Origin: Litomosoides sigmodontis | Taxonomy: Eukaryota; Nematoda; Chromadorea; Rhabditida; Onchocercidae | Direction of reading: 5' to 3' | NCBI GenBank assembly: GCA_963070105.1 | Contig: OY718808.1 | Span: 6,673,738 to 6,737,737, forward strand | Length of the DNA stretch: 64,000 bases | Shown here: in pieces, positions 38,554 to 53,056 of the stretch | How the letters are laid out: every line of letters begins with the position of its first letter | Numbering within the stretch: position 1 is the stretch's first letter | Notes under the pieces: model-generated | Told to the model about the DNA's origin: nothing | Database searches by the model: none | The model's input: only the letters and a program-made list of their open reading frames with translations | Position numbers and translations under genes: made by a program

Positions 38554-41500
38554 ACTGAGAAGCGTAAGTGAAAACTTAGTTGTAACTAAAAAATAAACAC
38601 CAATTAATCCTTCCTATCATTTCAATACTTTCCACTCTTTACTTAAACAGTTTGAAGAGCCAACAAATTCACTTCAGACATTATCTTCACATTCAACTGC
38701 TTTAGGACACTCAGCCTGAGAATGAACAGGAACTACAAATTGCGCCTGAAACCGTGCCGTTCGAAACAATGAAATACCACCCCTCATGGGCAATCAGCGA
38801 ATGTGAACCACAAAGGGAAAAAATTCATAGCATCGACCACTCACCTCAATTTACTTCTAATAATCAAAGTAGCAAAATCCTTCTCTATAAATACGTTCAT
38901 AAAATGACTATGAATTTGCACGCAAATTTTCCAATTTTATTCATGCGGCAGCACTGCTACGTCGTTGTTTGACATTTTCTACAACACCAAGCTTAATCGC
39001 TCACCGAATTTTACCCAATTTACTTAATCAAATTACTGCCAACTTTGTATTCTTCATTCATGTCGGCATTTCTTTGTGTTTAATTTATGTAAGTGGCCAT
39101 TAGTCAAATACAGTAGTATTATGTTATTATTGATGACTGCGCACCTTGCAATTTCGAGATATCCGCTGTGCCCTTTTAATATTAATTGTGGCAAAATGAT
39201 GCTATTCATTTATGTTTTTCATTTCTAAAGCATTGAGCTAATCATAAAGGTATGCGATTTGATGAGAATGAAACTTCAAAACTGCCAATTAATATAACAT
39301 TTTCGAGTGCAAAATTACAGGATCAACCTATTGCCATTTGCTAATAAGAATGTAATTTAATTTAACTTTTCTAGGATTAACAAATCTTGAAATGAAAAGA
39401 ATTATTCAACTCTTACACCGAAATTTTTTAAGTGAACAAAAATATATGAATGAATTTAACAGCATAGCCTGAAAATTTTTTTTGTGCAATTATTTTTGCA
39501 TCAAAATGCAAAATTCAGTAAGCATAAATGTTTCCCCCTTCTTATGTCATTTCAGGTCATTTCAGATGGTTTCCTCTGCCGTATTTCCTTCCGTCTTACA
39601 ATTTAATTGTAGAAGGAGAAAGAACAAATAGTCAGACACAAATTAAATTCATCGCAATTAATGAAGAGCAATGTAACGGGGCCACTAACTGATAGAATAG
39701 TCTCGAAGGTGCGGGGGAACTGTTATGAATTCTGTATTTGCTTCATTCAGAAGATTACTGTTTGACGGAGAAATTCAAGCTTGTTGGACGGCAGCGGTCA
39801 CTCGATAATCGGATTGATCATTTTAGCAACTCACTTTTCCCCGCTACTCAAAGAGAAGATGTTTTGGAAGTGTTCACAAAGTGTGAAGTCGATGAAATGT
39901 TTAGTTGATGCATAACATGTAAGAGCGGATAGAGCGTGCTTCATTAAGAATCAAACACCAACGAGAACAGTGTAATTTCGAAATTAATGATAAACAAGAA
40001 GTTGGTCGGCATAAACAAGACTATTTATTCATTATTAAGTTAAGAAATTAATTTTCAAAATGGTAGATTAATCATATACATGACAAAAATCAAGTAAAAC
40101 GGTAAGTGAACTGACAATATTATTAATAAACAATTTTTAATAGCATAGATTTTTGAAATAAAAAAATGCCTCGCCTCAACTTCTTAAACTACAAATCATT
40201 CATCAAATTTTCCTATATGAAATTACACTTATGACAAATATGTTAAAACAACTCCAATCTGAAAAACAGTCTCATCACTTGCTGGTTGTGATTCTTTTAG
40301 ATAGATGAAGATATACCTTCGTTCTAGCACAATTCTTCCTTTTGTTGAAGAATAGATCGCACGAGCTCCTGCATCCTTCGTTCCCTGAAACATTTAAGAA
40401 GCAATGAAGCATTTTTCAAGCAGCGAAGATCCTTTTTGAAACATTTTAAGATTACAGGAATTGTGATTGAATTTGAAACTCTCTAAAACGCAAAACAGCG
40501 ATGCTCGAGGGAAGACATAGTGAGATGATTGATCATTACACTGCAGACCTTCTCAGCAAGGAATAATGCGAGTACTTCACACAAGACGAATTTACAGAGC
40601 CATTGATTTGTTGAACACAGCAATATTCAATGTCTTATCCAAACGAGCACTAGCACTTTTGAGCTGCAGCAATCCGATAAAACCATGCAACGGCCAGTTT
40701 GCTTGCGGTAGGGGAACAAGTGCGATGCGGCCGGTATGTGTTGCGCTGCGTGCGGGGTTTACTGTATGGAAGTTGGACGCAGTGAAGTCTTAGTAGACTC
40801 ATGCGGTTATCAGTCCCTTACCTCATCAGGGTTTGTTTGCGAGGATGCTGGGTGGTGGATTTTCCCAAATTACATTTGAAAAAAGTTGTAGCGTTTGGGG
40901 TGGGACTGAGTTATTGAAGCAAAGCTCAATGTCAATAGTTCGTAGACGTTCATCCACCCATTTCCAGAACTGTCTGCATTACTCGGAAAACGCATTACTA
41001 ACTGGAAGAGTGCGGACGAAAAACAATTAGTTCAGGTGGGTTTCATTATTTTGTGGCACTTGTGACTTTCAATGAGTTTCATCAGAAAGGCTTCTGCCTT
41101 CTTTTGTTAACTGCTTGTTGGTTGGCTCAATCGACTGTTTTGCTTGGCTTGACTTCTCAAAACGATGGAAGCTATCGTTCTTTGTGAAATCATTCTTTGC
41201 TACTATGCGTACTTTGATGGTGTAAGCAGACAAGCTGAGAAAGGATGTGTGTTTGTTAAGGATTTCGAGCAGACCAGAAGGTACGCGCAATGTGCTGATT
41301 AATTAGATTGGGAAGGTTCGAATTCAGGAAGTCTGGTTTTGTAATAATTAAGTTGGTCCCACTACAACTTTGGATCTTCCGATAAATATACCGCTTTAAT
41401 TGGCATACAATCACATTATCACTGAAAAGTAGAAATGAAGCGCGGTGAACTTTGTAAGATCTGAAGACTTTTGGAAATGAATAGATAAGTTTGCATAGTT

Positions 41501-41812
41501 TGTATAAGTCTAAATAGATTTGGATTCTACGATCAAGACGCTACTTCTCTATTCAAACACGGTGAAGTGTATGACGAAGTCTTGATTTACTGTTTTCAAG
41601 ATATGGGCATTTTGTCATTCTGACGATCATGATCGCCAAACTTTTTCCTAACTTTATTTTCATCATAATGCACACATAGACCATCGATGGCTAAAAGTCG
41701 GTGCTTCCACCATTTTATATAACATAGTAATTACCGTATCATGTATTGCGCATCCTGAAATAGTAACATCCAATACAGTGTCCCTTTATTCCAGTGTATT
41801 TGTCAAGACTTG
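38554..41812. other. Divergent region between the SLC22 gene and uba-1
   Basis: Three kilobases between two divergent genes, so both promoters should lie here. Most is AT-rich and featureless. From about 40640 to 41030 the DNA is less AT-rich, with two long plus-strand frames (40566-40793 and 40833-41030); one contains CGGCCG followed by GTATGT, a good donor, so this may be a leader exon of uba-1. Confidence 0.4.
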
Positions 41813-41966
41813 ATGTTTTCGGGTGATCCCGCAGGAAGAAACAGGAAAGAACCCACTGTGCCTGAACCTGCCAAAAAGCGGCCGAGAATTCAGGAGGTAA
41901 GCTTGTCAGATTACATATCTTTAATCTGTTGGTTGTCAACATTATCTTCTGTTTAAATAACTTTTT

Positions 41967-42058
<92 letters not shown>

Positions 42059-45000
42059 TCTGAATGCTGAATTTTCCGGAGATTTTTGGTAGTTTCTTTT
42101 GCAATTACTTTTTTTTTTGCAAAGTGGAAGTTTTTCTTCCCAAATTTAGAGCCGATCTTCCGTGTTACTGTATTCATTGTTGGATCTGTGCAAACTGTAA
42201 GCTGGTCAATATCAACTCGAAAAACAATGCTGCTCTTCTTGATGGTTGAAACCAAAGAAGTACGAATGCGAAGGTGTCATATTAAATAATTTATATGAAC
42301 CAGGCTTTCTGTGAATCCAAAGAATGTCAATTGGACATAACATTTCTCTGATGGAACATAACTACGAGGTTGTGTTTGCTCACAAATAAATATGAGAGAC
42401 AAAAGCACATTGTCTTTGGTTTCAACCATCTCTTTTTTTGATAAAGTGTAGCACCTTCAGCTTTGCATTTCTTATATCTCTAAAACGTGATAAAAATTAT
42501 TTTACAAGCCAGAAATTTTCCGGTTGAAAGAAAGTAGGAAATTTTGCTCATATTCAGCAGTCAAGTTCATCTAATAACTTTGTATGGCATGTTCTCATCC
42601 TTTGTGTCACTTGCTTTTTTTCCGGTTAGTGCAATAAGTCATCTAATTTATAAACTCGTCCTTCAAACTTCATGTAACATACTTCATCGAAATGGAATCT
42701 CAGTTGGAACCTTCTTTCCTTTTGTGGATTTTGTCAACTTCTAGGCATAACAAACCGCTATTATCGAGATCATTTCTCCGTAAGCCTAGGATAAGTCTGC
42801 ATCTGCTCTAGATAAGTTTATATCTAATGCAGTGGGAGTGAGACATCGCTTTTATATTCCAACGAATGTGCATAATCTGTGCTTTAGAATTTACCCATCA
42901 TTATTAGCTTGTGAATGTGGGAATTTTAAGGAGAGCGTCCAAAAATAATCCGATTCGAGTGATGTAGTAATACAAAAGAGGCTGGAAAGTAGTAGTCACA
43001 CTGAGGAGTTCTAATTTGCCATCGTTAGATAACTTTCTGAAGAACTGATGCTTCTTTTTGTCAAGTAGAAATATGCTGCAATTTGGCAGGAAATGCTGAT
43101 TACAATTGATTAGTTTATTTAATGCACTTGAAAAAAGCTAAAGCAGGACATGAGGAGGTACCTCTCCAGTTCACAGTTAAATAATCTGGAGTATTTGGTC
43201 GAAGAGTAAGAATAATTCAGAAAGGAAATAATTGCATGAAGTAATCCATCTATCAGTAATTCTGTCTGACTTATCTGAGGCAATCGTCATATTTTTTTTT
43301 TCTTTCTTCGTCGCGGTTGTGTTAACACGCAGATGCTGAACGAAACGGAATTCGATTTTTTTTTTCATTTGGTCTCCTCTTGATCTTCCTTGTTGCATTG
43401 TTTGGGTCTTTTTGACGATTTTCTTCGAAATTTAGCTTGTAACTCCTTAAGCATATTTCACTATTTAGCTGTAGAAAAGTTTTACACCATAAATGCTCGC
43501 TGTGAAAACACATTTGACAAAGTGTTTCCTACGTAACAGTTGCAGTTTTTTTATAAATTTCTTTGCATTTGTCGGGGAATTGCCTCAGATTTACTTGTTT
43601 CATTGGTATGAGCAGTTATGACGGATAATTTTTTTTTTGAGGTATGTAAGTCGATATTTTTGAGGCGAATTCAGAATGAAAATGGAGTTTATGCACCCGA
43701 AAAGTTTTCGTAAATTAGTTAATAGAAGGGGCGTTTCCCCAACTGTCATCATTACTGCCAGCGAACCTTCGTATGTTTTGTTCGCCGTATTGGTGTGCGT
43801 TTATGTCCCGTGCGCTGCCAAAATTGGTTGTCGGTATCATCGGTACGACTGTAAAACACTTTTTAAGACGAGGTGAAGCGCACATAAATATCACAATTTT
43901 TTTGTGATAAAATGATGAGGCACTTGCTACATTCTTTTAAAAATTCCTTGTATCATTGGTATTGATAAGGCAATTTGACATTTAATAACAAAATGTTAAT
44001 GTTAGATGACACATTGTTCAGGTTTCTGTATTTTTGTTTAAGCCTTTTTGACCTTTCCGTAGTTGATTTCTCTCTGCAAGTGATTCATTATGTTCTCCCG
44101 CCCTGCCAGATTTTTAAAACTTATTAAAAAAGTTGCAAAAAAATACGTGCTTAATATAACATAGAACAGTTCATATGCGATAAGACTCGTGTCGAAAGTG
44201 CTGTTTTGTGAAATATTTTATAATAGCAGATGTATGACCGTTTGTACAATAGTTCCGAGAAATTAATGCTGATGCAGTATCTGCATAAAGAACTATGACT
44301 CACACTGTGCACTATGACTCACTTCAATTTCAAATGTATCTTAATTTTTCAAAACCAAAATGGAATAAATAACATTTGCACGGTCATGCATCTTACTCTT
44401 TAAGCTGCTCTCATTTCGGTTGCCTCTTTCATCCGTAATCCTTGTTAGTTCTGATTTTAGTAGGTTGGTGAGAGAGCGGTTCAACGGCTTACAAGTATTG
44501 ATTAAGAGGAAGGGTGAGGTAGACGTTTATTTCTCTTCACATAATTTCTTTTTAGTAGCTTAATATTTCTATTTTCGCTATTTTGATGGTTTGGACTGTT
44601 TTTAAATGGGCATTTAATTCTTTGTGCGCTTTAGTTTTTTCTTCCAAATAAAGTATTTAAATGAGTATAATTCTTCAGCGCGAAATCGATTCACTGACTG
44701 AATCCGCAGAAATGGGTGTAAAAAGTGAAAATGGTGTGGCAGGTGATAGTGATGCTGTTCTGGATAAAAATCTTTATTCTCGACAAATGTATGTTACATT
44801 GCTTGTGTAAAGATCATTGGCGGAACATAAATCTTTTGATCGTTAATCCGCGCTGTATATAAAATAATCAGGCATAGTGCATTATTTTAAAATTTTACCG
44901 AATTTCAAACACTCGATTTCAGTTATGCTCTGGGCGAATCAGCAATGATGCACTTGAGAAAGGCATCTGTGCTGATATCAGGCATTGGATCAGTAGGCGT

Positions 45001-45118
45001 TGAAGTAGCTAAAAATTTGATTCTTGGTGGTATCCGTCGAGTAACAATTCATGACACACATGACGCGAAATGGTTAGATCTGAGCGCGCAGGTTAGTTTC
45101 AAACAGTATTGCAAACTG

Positions 45119-45181
<63 letters not shown>

Positions 45182-48100
45182 TACGTCGTACTGTCTGAGA
45201 ATCAAGGTAAATGCTAACGGTTCACTGAGCAGTTGTTTAAAAATGGAGGAAATCTAAAAAAGAAAAATGATTGCGTAATAATAATTTATTAGCAATTATC
45301 GTTGTGGCGTTCTGTATAATTGTCTATCTACCAGTAAAAGATTTTAGTATTACCTGAAGGAATCAGATATTGGACGAAATCGAGCGGAAGCGAGTTTTGA
45401 ACGTTTGGCCGAATTGAATGACAGTGTCACTTGTCATCTCTCTGTGGAGCCGCTTAGTGAAAATTTTATAAAACAGTTTGACGTGTGTTATGTTTCTTAT
45501 TTCAATTTTCAATCACTGAAAACATCAGTGCTGTATTTGAAAGTTATCCTTCTTTGAGGTACAAATTTGTATTTCATTGGTTAGTAAGATTGAATCTTTT
45601 ACTGTAGTTTTCATCTGTTTACATGTTTTGTTTAAGTTAACGGTACTTACTGATGCATCGCTAGCCACGCAGTTGTTGGTGAACGATTGGACTCGTAAGC
45701 ACAATCGTCGTTTCATAACTGCTGATGCTCGAGGACTATTCGGTCTCATATTTGTCGACGTGGGTGCGGAATTTATAGTTAACGACCTAAACGGAGAGCG
45801 ATGTAAAGAAGTACGTTTGACAGTCTATTTTGCGCTTTTTGGAAAACTTTCGAAGTGTGTTTTATTCCACTCTACTGTTATAATTTATGCTTTAGTCGTT
45901 GATTGAGCACGTGGATGCTGAGACGGGTGATGTAACAACGTTAGATAATGTAATGCATGGTCTTGAGGATGGCGATTATGTAACTTTTTCGGAAGTCAGA
46001 GGGATGACTGAATTAAATGGTATCGAACCGATCAAAATTACAGTTAAAAGTTAGTTATTCTTTTATTTGAAAGTCATGTTTATGTTACACTTGGTAAACT
46101 AGGCTTTACCTATTTGATCTTAGACTAAGCATGCTATCGGAATCCCTCGAAGGATGGAGAAAAGGTATACCGACAAATGTATTTATTTTTTTAAATTCTA
46201 TTATTGATTAAATGAAATTTAGAACCAGATGTGTTTAATATCGGAAAAGTTGCTGCCAATTTCTCACCATATGTGGAGGGTGGACGTTTTACACAAGTTA
46301 AAGTGCCTTCTGCAGTTTGCCATAAATCACTGAAGGAATCACTTAGTGAACCCGATATAGTAATGTGGGATTTTGCGAAATTTGAAAATCCTTCTCAGCT
46401 TCATGCTTTATGGCAAGCACTGCACTCCTTTGAACTTAAGGTATTAATGGTTTTTTGTCAATATTTGTACTCTAAATTGTGAAATAAGCGTTTTGTTATA
46501 AGCAATTAGTAGCTGCTGGAACTAATTAATAATGAAAAGCGTTTTAACGATTAATTTCCTCATTAAAAGCTTTGATAGGAATGGTCATTGTTAATTTTTG
46601 TCTTAAAAAACGTTTCTAAAAATCGTTTTTTAAGAGAGATAAGAATTTCGTTTCATATCTGTGCTTAACGACTGAAGTTTAGCATCAGCGAAGCCCTATG
46701 CCACGAAACAATGACGATGTTGAACTTCTTAAAACCGAGCTTCCACATGGTGCCGAAGTAGATGAAAAGTTACTAAAGGATTTCAGCTTTCAGGTTGTTT
46801 TCAAATTACCTTTAAAAAGTAGTAAATTTTTACTAGTGATTTATTAAACCACTTTTTTTGATCTCTTGGAATGTTTTCAAAGGAATTTTAAATCCACGGA
46901 ATAAATTGTAAATCTCCTTGTTTCACTGTCCCTTCGTTATTCTTTGTTCTGGTGTGCTAGTACGTATAAGAGAGATGTTTTTCTTTCACGAGACAACAGG
47001 TCACATGAGAACTTGACAGAATGAAATAGAATTAATTCTTAAGGCCTGTGGAAATCTTGCACCTATTTCGTCGATTGTTGGTGGTATCGCTGCACAGGAA
47101 GCAATGAAAGCTGTCATGCATCATATGACCCCGCTGAAACAGTTTCTTTATATTGATTGCATAGAAGCCTTACCCGGAGAATGGTCACCTTTCAATAACA
47201 GCAAACTAACAGCTGGTGATTGCGAAATGGTGATCGTTTAACTTTATGCAAACTGATAGTTTTCGACATGTTTTGAGTGTACAGTTTCAATTATATTTAT
47301 GATGAATTAGGTTCCAGAACTAAGGTCAGAATTTGATCCAATTTTTCTAGTGGTCAAAGAGAATGCTTGATTTTTTATTATGTTCCTTTAAAAAAAAATA
47401 ACCAAAAGCAATATTAGTGCATTTCTTATGATCTTTATCTTGGAGACGCTTCCGTACATCAAATTACTTGCAGAAAAAATGTCAGTATGACGGTCAAATT
47501 GCTGTTTTTGGACGGGCTTTTCAAGAAGCACTTCTAAAACAGAAATATTTCATTGTTGGCGCAGGTATTAGATTACTGTTGGGATTTTTGCCTTTTCGAC
47601 AGTATGTGTTATCTATTTTGTGAGTTTAATACAAACATTTGTTTTGATTCTTGCAGGTGCAATTGGTTGTGAATTATTGAAAAATTTGGCCATGATGGGT
47701 GTGGCTTGTGGGCCTGATGGTAAACTGAAGATAACGGACATGGATCAGATTGAAATCAGTAATCTTAACCGACAATTTTTGTTCAGACGAAGCGATGTTG
47801 GCGTAAGTTGTTTTAGATGTGCTGCACGTATGCTTGTTATGCTTCTTGATTAAATGTGTCCAACTTCAATATTCGGATTTAGAGTTGGAAATTTTTCTAT
47901 TTAATTTCTTTTCTATTAAGGCCAAAGTTTTTTTAGAGTAAAAAGTCTGAGGTGGCTGCTAAAGCAGTGAAAGTTTTCAACCCTAACATTAGAATTGATG
48001 CTCTTTCGGAACGTGTTGGAACGGAGACGGAAAGTATTTTCACTGATGATTTTTTCAACGATCTCAACGGTGTACTTAATGCACTCGACAATGTTGATGC

Positions 48101-51100
48101 ACGTTTGTTATACTTTATATATTTGTTTTATGATATAACATGGCTACAATGCGATGCAGGAACATCCTATGACTGCTGTATTTACCTGGTTTCGTTTGCC
48201 ACATATGGTTTTCCTTTCTAAATATAACTTTTTTGTGAATATTTATCTTTCATATACCAGTTACATTGCTGTATTAGTTTTGAATTTCATGAAATTTCGG
48301 GAATTCCCTTCTTGATTCCAGGGCGATATATGGATCGTCGTTGTATTTACTATCGTCTACCACTGATTGATTCTGGAACAATGGGTACGAAGGGTAATAC
48401 ACAAGTGGTTTATCCTCATCTTACTGAATCTTACGGGTAACGTCTTTATTGAATCTGTTTTTTAAATGGTTTCAGCTACTTTTTCGGCTACAAAGAGTTG
48501 TACGATACAAATTAACTTCCACTTTAATCAATGGACTGTAATATATGTGGGATAGCAGTAGTCCTTATGTAACGTTTGTTTTGTTTCGATTACTTTTCTT
48601 ATTTTCCATTCTTTAATTTAGTTCATCGGTCGATCCACCGGAAAAAGATATCCCAATTTGTACACTGAAGAATTTCCCCAATGAAATTCAGCATACCATA
48701 CAGTGGGCGCGGGATTTATTTGAAGGTCTATTCACAACTCCAGCAGAAACAGCGAATCAATTCATATCTGATGAACGCGGTTTCCTACAGCGGATTGATC
48801 AGATGAACACAGCTCATCGAGTTAGTCATCTTCATCTAATCTGATTATGAAGTGGACTTCTTATTTATATTTCCTACCCAAATTTATAAAGAATTGAACA
48901 AGACATTGTTAAAAACTGCTAAAAATATTTCTAAATATATTTTACGAGTTTCCGTAATGTTTGCATAGTTACTAATTTCAGCTTCATGTATTGTCCAAAG
49001 TAGAAGAAGCTTTAATCAGCGGAAGACCACACAGTGCAGAAGAGTGCATAAAATGGGCCCGGATGAATTTCCAGGTCTGCATATTGAAATTAAAAGTTAA
49101 TAATTTAGTTCGGAAAAAGCTGGCACCGCTTTTTTAAGAATATTTTCTTTGTTGTATTTTTCTAGTTAGTATGAATTTGTTCCTTGTATTTCTAGGAATA
49201 CTTCCACAATATGATCGCGCAGTTGTTGCATATGTTTCCTCCTGATCAAGTAACCGAACAAGGCATCAAGTTTTGGTCAGGTAGTAAACGATGCCCACAT
49301 GTTCTGGACTTCAATCCAAATGAGGTGAAAATTCTTTGTATCATATATTGAAACAGGTGAACTGTGGTTCGAATATGTCTGCCTCAGTCGTTGTTATGAA
49401 GAGTTTTAACATTCTCTTTGTTATCCGATACAGTTTGGAAAATATGCAATTATAATTGTTTCAAAAACACACTTGCATTTTATTCTAGCCAGAGCATTTC
49501 AATTTTGTTTGGGCTGCGTCAATCCTTCGGGCACAGCAGTACGGTATAACACCACTGACTGACAAGAAAGAGTTCGTGGCTGTCCTAAATGATGTAAGTT
49601 CAAAGTGATTGTAAAATTCTGAGTTTTTACTGTTTTGATGGAGGTTACATTTTCACTATAATATGTTACGTTTTAGGTTCGTCCACCGCCTTTCACGCCA
49701 AAATCAGATATAAAGATAGCTGTTACTGAAGCTGAAGCAAAACAAGAAGAAAAAGCAGTAGCGGATGGTATGATTTTTCCTTTATCATACAAATAAGAGT
49801 TTTCTTCTACTTTTAATTTTTGGCTCTCAGGTCACATATTCTAGATGACGTTGATGAAAAACTGCAATCGGTTATGATGAATCTGGCTAAACTTAACAAA
49901 AAAACAACGAAGAAGTTGGTTCCAATAGACTTTGAAAAAGATGATGACACTAATCATCACATGAAATTTATCACTGCTGCTTCAAATTTACGCGCTGAAA
50001 ACTATGAAATCAAACCAGCAGATGTTATGCAGGTAGGGATTTAACAATTAGCGTAAAATTTTAAGCATAAGCTATTTTAAAGTCTAAGTCAAAATCGAAA
50101 CTAATTTAGACGAAGCAGATTGCTGGCCGCATTATTCCTGCTCTAGCGACGACAACAGCCGCTGTAGCTGGATTAGTCTGTGTTGAGCTGTATAAAATGA
50201 TTGGTGATGGACATAAATTATCCAGTGTTCCATTGAAATATTTTAAGAACGGTTTTTTGAATTTGGCTTTACCATTTTTCGGATTTTCGGAGCCAATTGC
50301 AGCGCCAAAGAAGAAGGTTGGATTCAAGGTTTTGGATTTCCTTTTTTTTTTTCATATTTTCACTTCCAGTTGGGCACGGTGCTTGCTTTCTCAATTGACT
50401 CATATTCATATGTATTCCAAATTTTAGTGCGCTGATGGGCACTTCACATTATGGGATCGATTCGAAATACAAGGGCCTAAAAAAATGAGGGAATTAATTC
50501 AGTGGATAAAAGTAAGTTGTATAGTGCGTGTAGTTTGTTTTTTTCCAAAATATTTTCCCCAATGAACGACGGAGGGTGTTTAGGCTATTTTTAATCAACG
50601 ATGTTTACTGAGATTAGCCAGATTAATAATGAATACGAAGCATTCGAAACTTTTTAATGCTATGTAAGTATTTTTTATGGCTCATATTCGTTGAAAAATT
50701 CGTTTCGAGATCGTAGCTTCTAGTTTTTAACGGCCAATAAATTTCAAGTATCTTTGCAAAACTTATTATTTACATTATTATTTACTGTATTTGTATTCGA
50801 AATTTATAGGAAGAAACAGGATTAGATGTAACAATGATGTCATGTGGAGTATCATTGATCTATAGCTTTTTCCTAAGCAATGATAAAAAAAAGGAACGCT
50901 TGGAGCAAGAGTAAGTTACTTCTTCATACAATAATGAGGTTGAAAAAACAAAGCTCATTACAGACCAGCTAATAGTTATTTCATAATTACACTTTCTGTA
51001 TTGTGTTTATTGTAAATAACATAACTTTTAATTTTCAGCATGAAAGACGTTGTGGAGGAAGTGACGAGAAAAAAGATTCCTGACTATGTGCAATCAATTG

Positions 51101-51174
51101 TTCTCGAAGTAATAGCCAATAATAAGGATGATGAGGATGTAGAGATTCCGTATATCAAATTCAATCTTAGATAA
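41813..51174 (+). CDS. uba-1: Ubiquitin-activating enzyme E1
   Basis: Charges ubiquitin for all E2 enzymes using ATP. About 23 phased exons, starting 41813-41896, 44679-44788, 44923-45091, 45348-45482, 45637-45810, 45896-46049, 46223-46440, 46683-46793, 47044-47229, 47474-47564, 47657-47812 and 47937-48102, with the last starting near 51040 and the stop at 51172-51174. The N-terminus has a basic AKKRPRIQE cluster like the nuclear signal of UBA1. Then [15 protein letters not shown], the inactive adenylation repeat ([18 protein letters not shown]), the active adenylation domain ([35 protein letters not shown]), the catalytic cysteine in [19 protein letters not shown], and a C-terminal ubiquitin-fold domain ending IPYIKFNLR. 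Intron 1 is 2.8 kb and holds a long AT array. TTTATTCCAG 17 bases before the ATG is a likely trans-splice acceptor. Confidence 0.96.
41970..42056. repeat. (AT)n microsatellite in uba-1 intron 1
   Basis: About 43 uninterrupted AT units, starting some 75 bases after the exon 1 donor. Self-complementary on each strand. Confidence 0.97.
45120..45177. repeat. (AT)n microsatellite in uba-1 intron 3
   Basis: About 28 AT units in the short intron after exon 3, within 30 bases of the donor. Confidence 0.97.
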
Positions 51175-53056
51175 AAATATACTGTTCGTAGGATTTATTT
51201 TCATCGGATTGTGAGGGTTAAGCTTTCATTTCGAATTGATTTAATTCAGGATCGAACAAGGCAATTCTAGTGAGTTTCAAAACATGTTTTCTTCACTGAG
51301 CTTAATGATATCAATAGCTTACAGTTTTTCTGGTTTTAATTTTTGATGTGCATGTAATCGTCGTAGTTGCATTATCTTATTTGAAATGCAATGGTTTTAA
51401 GAGTCTCTTCAAGATTGAACGAAAAAGTAGGGATTATTCATGTCAAAAATTCGCTTAGGTTATCAGTTCTTTCGAAAGTTTTAAAAACTTTAACAAAAAT
51501 GTTGCCGGCTTTGTTTTTGCAAGTTACTTGGAAATTGATTAATCATAACGCGATTATCATGTTTCTCAGTTGTCCGGTCATTATTCAAATCTATCATCTA
51601 TAACATTTAACGCAATTTTATATAAGGCTGTTTCGTATTCCAATAAATTTTATTCCACTGTTATCGAACAGTTGTTCTTGAATTTCTTTGTGGATTAGAC
51701 TTACGTGGATTTTTTGAAAGAACACCTAGCCAACTTTCCTTTAATCTAATGATCTTTTTTCTTTATGTAATTCTGTCAGACGATTACTTTTTTCTGTCAT
51801 GAAGTAGATAAAGTGGTTTCTTTCATTTTTGTTTTGTCCCTCTGCTTTTTCTGTTTTATAACTGTTTCATTGTTCCGTTTAAAGCTTGAAGCAAGTGTAG
51901 TGGAAAGTCATGATTGAAATATGAACCGTATACTGTCCCCTCTTTCTACGCGATACTACCACAGTTCTATTTTCTTTACGAAATGACACGTTAAAGTTCC
52001 ATTTCACTTTACTTTCCGCTTATTCATTGTTTAAGTGCTTTTAATGTGTTTCACAGTATTTTCGTCAAAATTGTAACAATTAATACCGAATTGCATTGTA
52101 CGAAGCACAAATGTGTGTTTCTCGTTTGTGCAAATTTTTGCTTTATGTAAGCAGTAAACGTATAGTCCGTTATCGAGTGTCGCATTCGTTACAGTTTGAA
52201 GTGTCCCATTTCGATGGCTGCAATCAACTTTCATCTTGATAAGCTGTTCAGCAAACTTGAGGAGGGAAGTTTGTGACGATATGAAGAGCCGGTAGCGAAT
52301 TTCTCTCTAAAGAAACTAAGCAGAGTTTGCTGCCAGTTGTGGAATGTGTCCGTGGATGGCGATGATGAACTATCGGCAATAATGATGGCAATGGAAATAT
52401 CTAATTTTTTCACAGTCCTAAATTTTGCAATCGGTTTAGACAGTACTGTCTCTCCCTGATCTTCTTCACATCGTACTTTGAACCCTTCGCTCCCTATTTG
52501 CTCAATGCTTTTGAAGCGATCTCTGCTTTCAACTTCATGTCACATCATCAATCAATCATACTTCCGTCACTGCACGCGCCACTCTTCGGTGCTATATGTG
52601 ATCCAACCTCAGTTCCGCCCTGTTCTAAAACACTCTTACCGTACGTAAGCAACTCATTCGCTTGCCAACTTATCGTCAACCTCTTGCATCTCGCTTCTTC
52701 TGATTCGAAATGTCATCATCCTTCGAGAGGTATGAAGGATTTCTTCCCTTGACGATTTGTTTAATAATTCAGTTCCATTTGAGAAAATTTATAGGAAACT
52801 CCCGATCCTTTTTATCATTCAAAAAATGTATCGAGAAATTTACGAAAGTTGAGATTTGAATTAATTAATGGATCAGGCTTACTTCTATTAATTTTTTCTG
52901 AGGTGGAAGATGAAATCGATTGTTCCTTGAAGACCAGAAGCGGGCTAGGAGGAACAATACTGACATATACCGAAAGATCTGGAAATGAGAAGTTTTGAAT
53001 AGCTGCTACCGGAAATGGGAATGCCTACTACTGTCAAACGCTCTTCTAAATTCCAG
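51175..53056. other. Intergenic between uba-1 and the aminopeptidase
   Basis: Holds the uba-1 3' UTR (AATAAA at 51642) and the promoter plus first exon of the aminopeptidase, which I could not place. Frames at 52498-52752 (plus), 52231-52413 and 52031-52234 (minus) have no recognisable motifs. Confidence 0.4.

Noticed and set aside
41739..42255. Minus-strand frames with long YIYIYI runs
   Set aside because: Translation of the (AT)n microsatellite in uba-1 intron 1.
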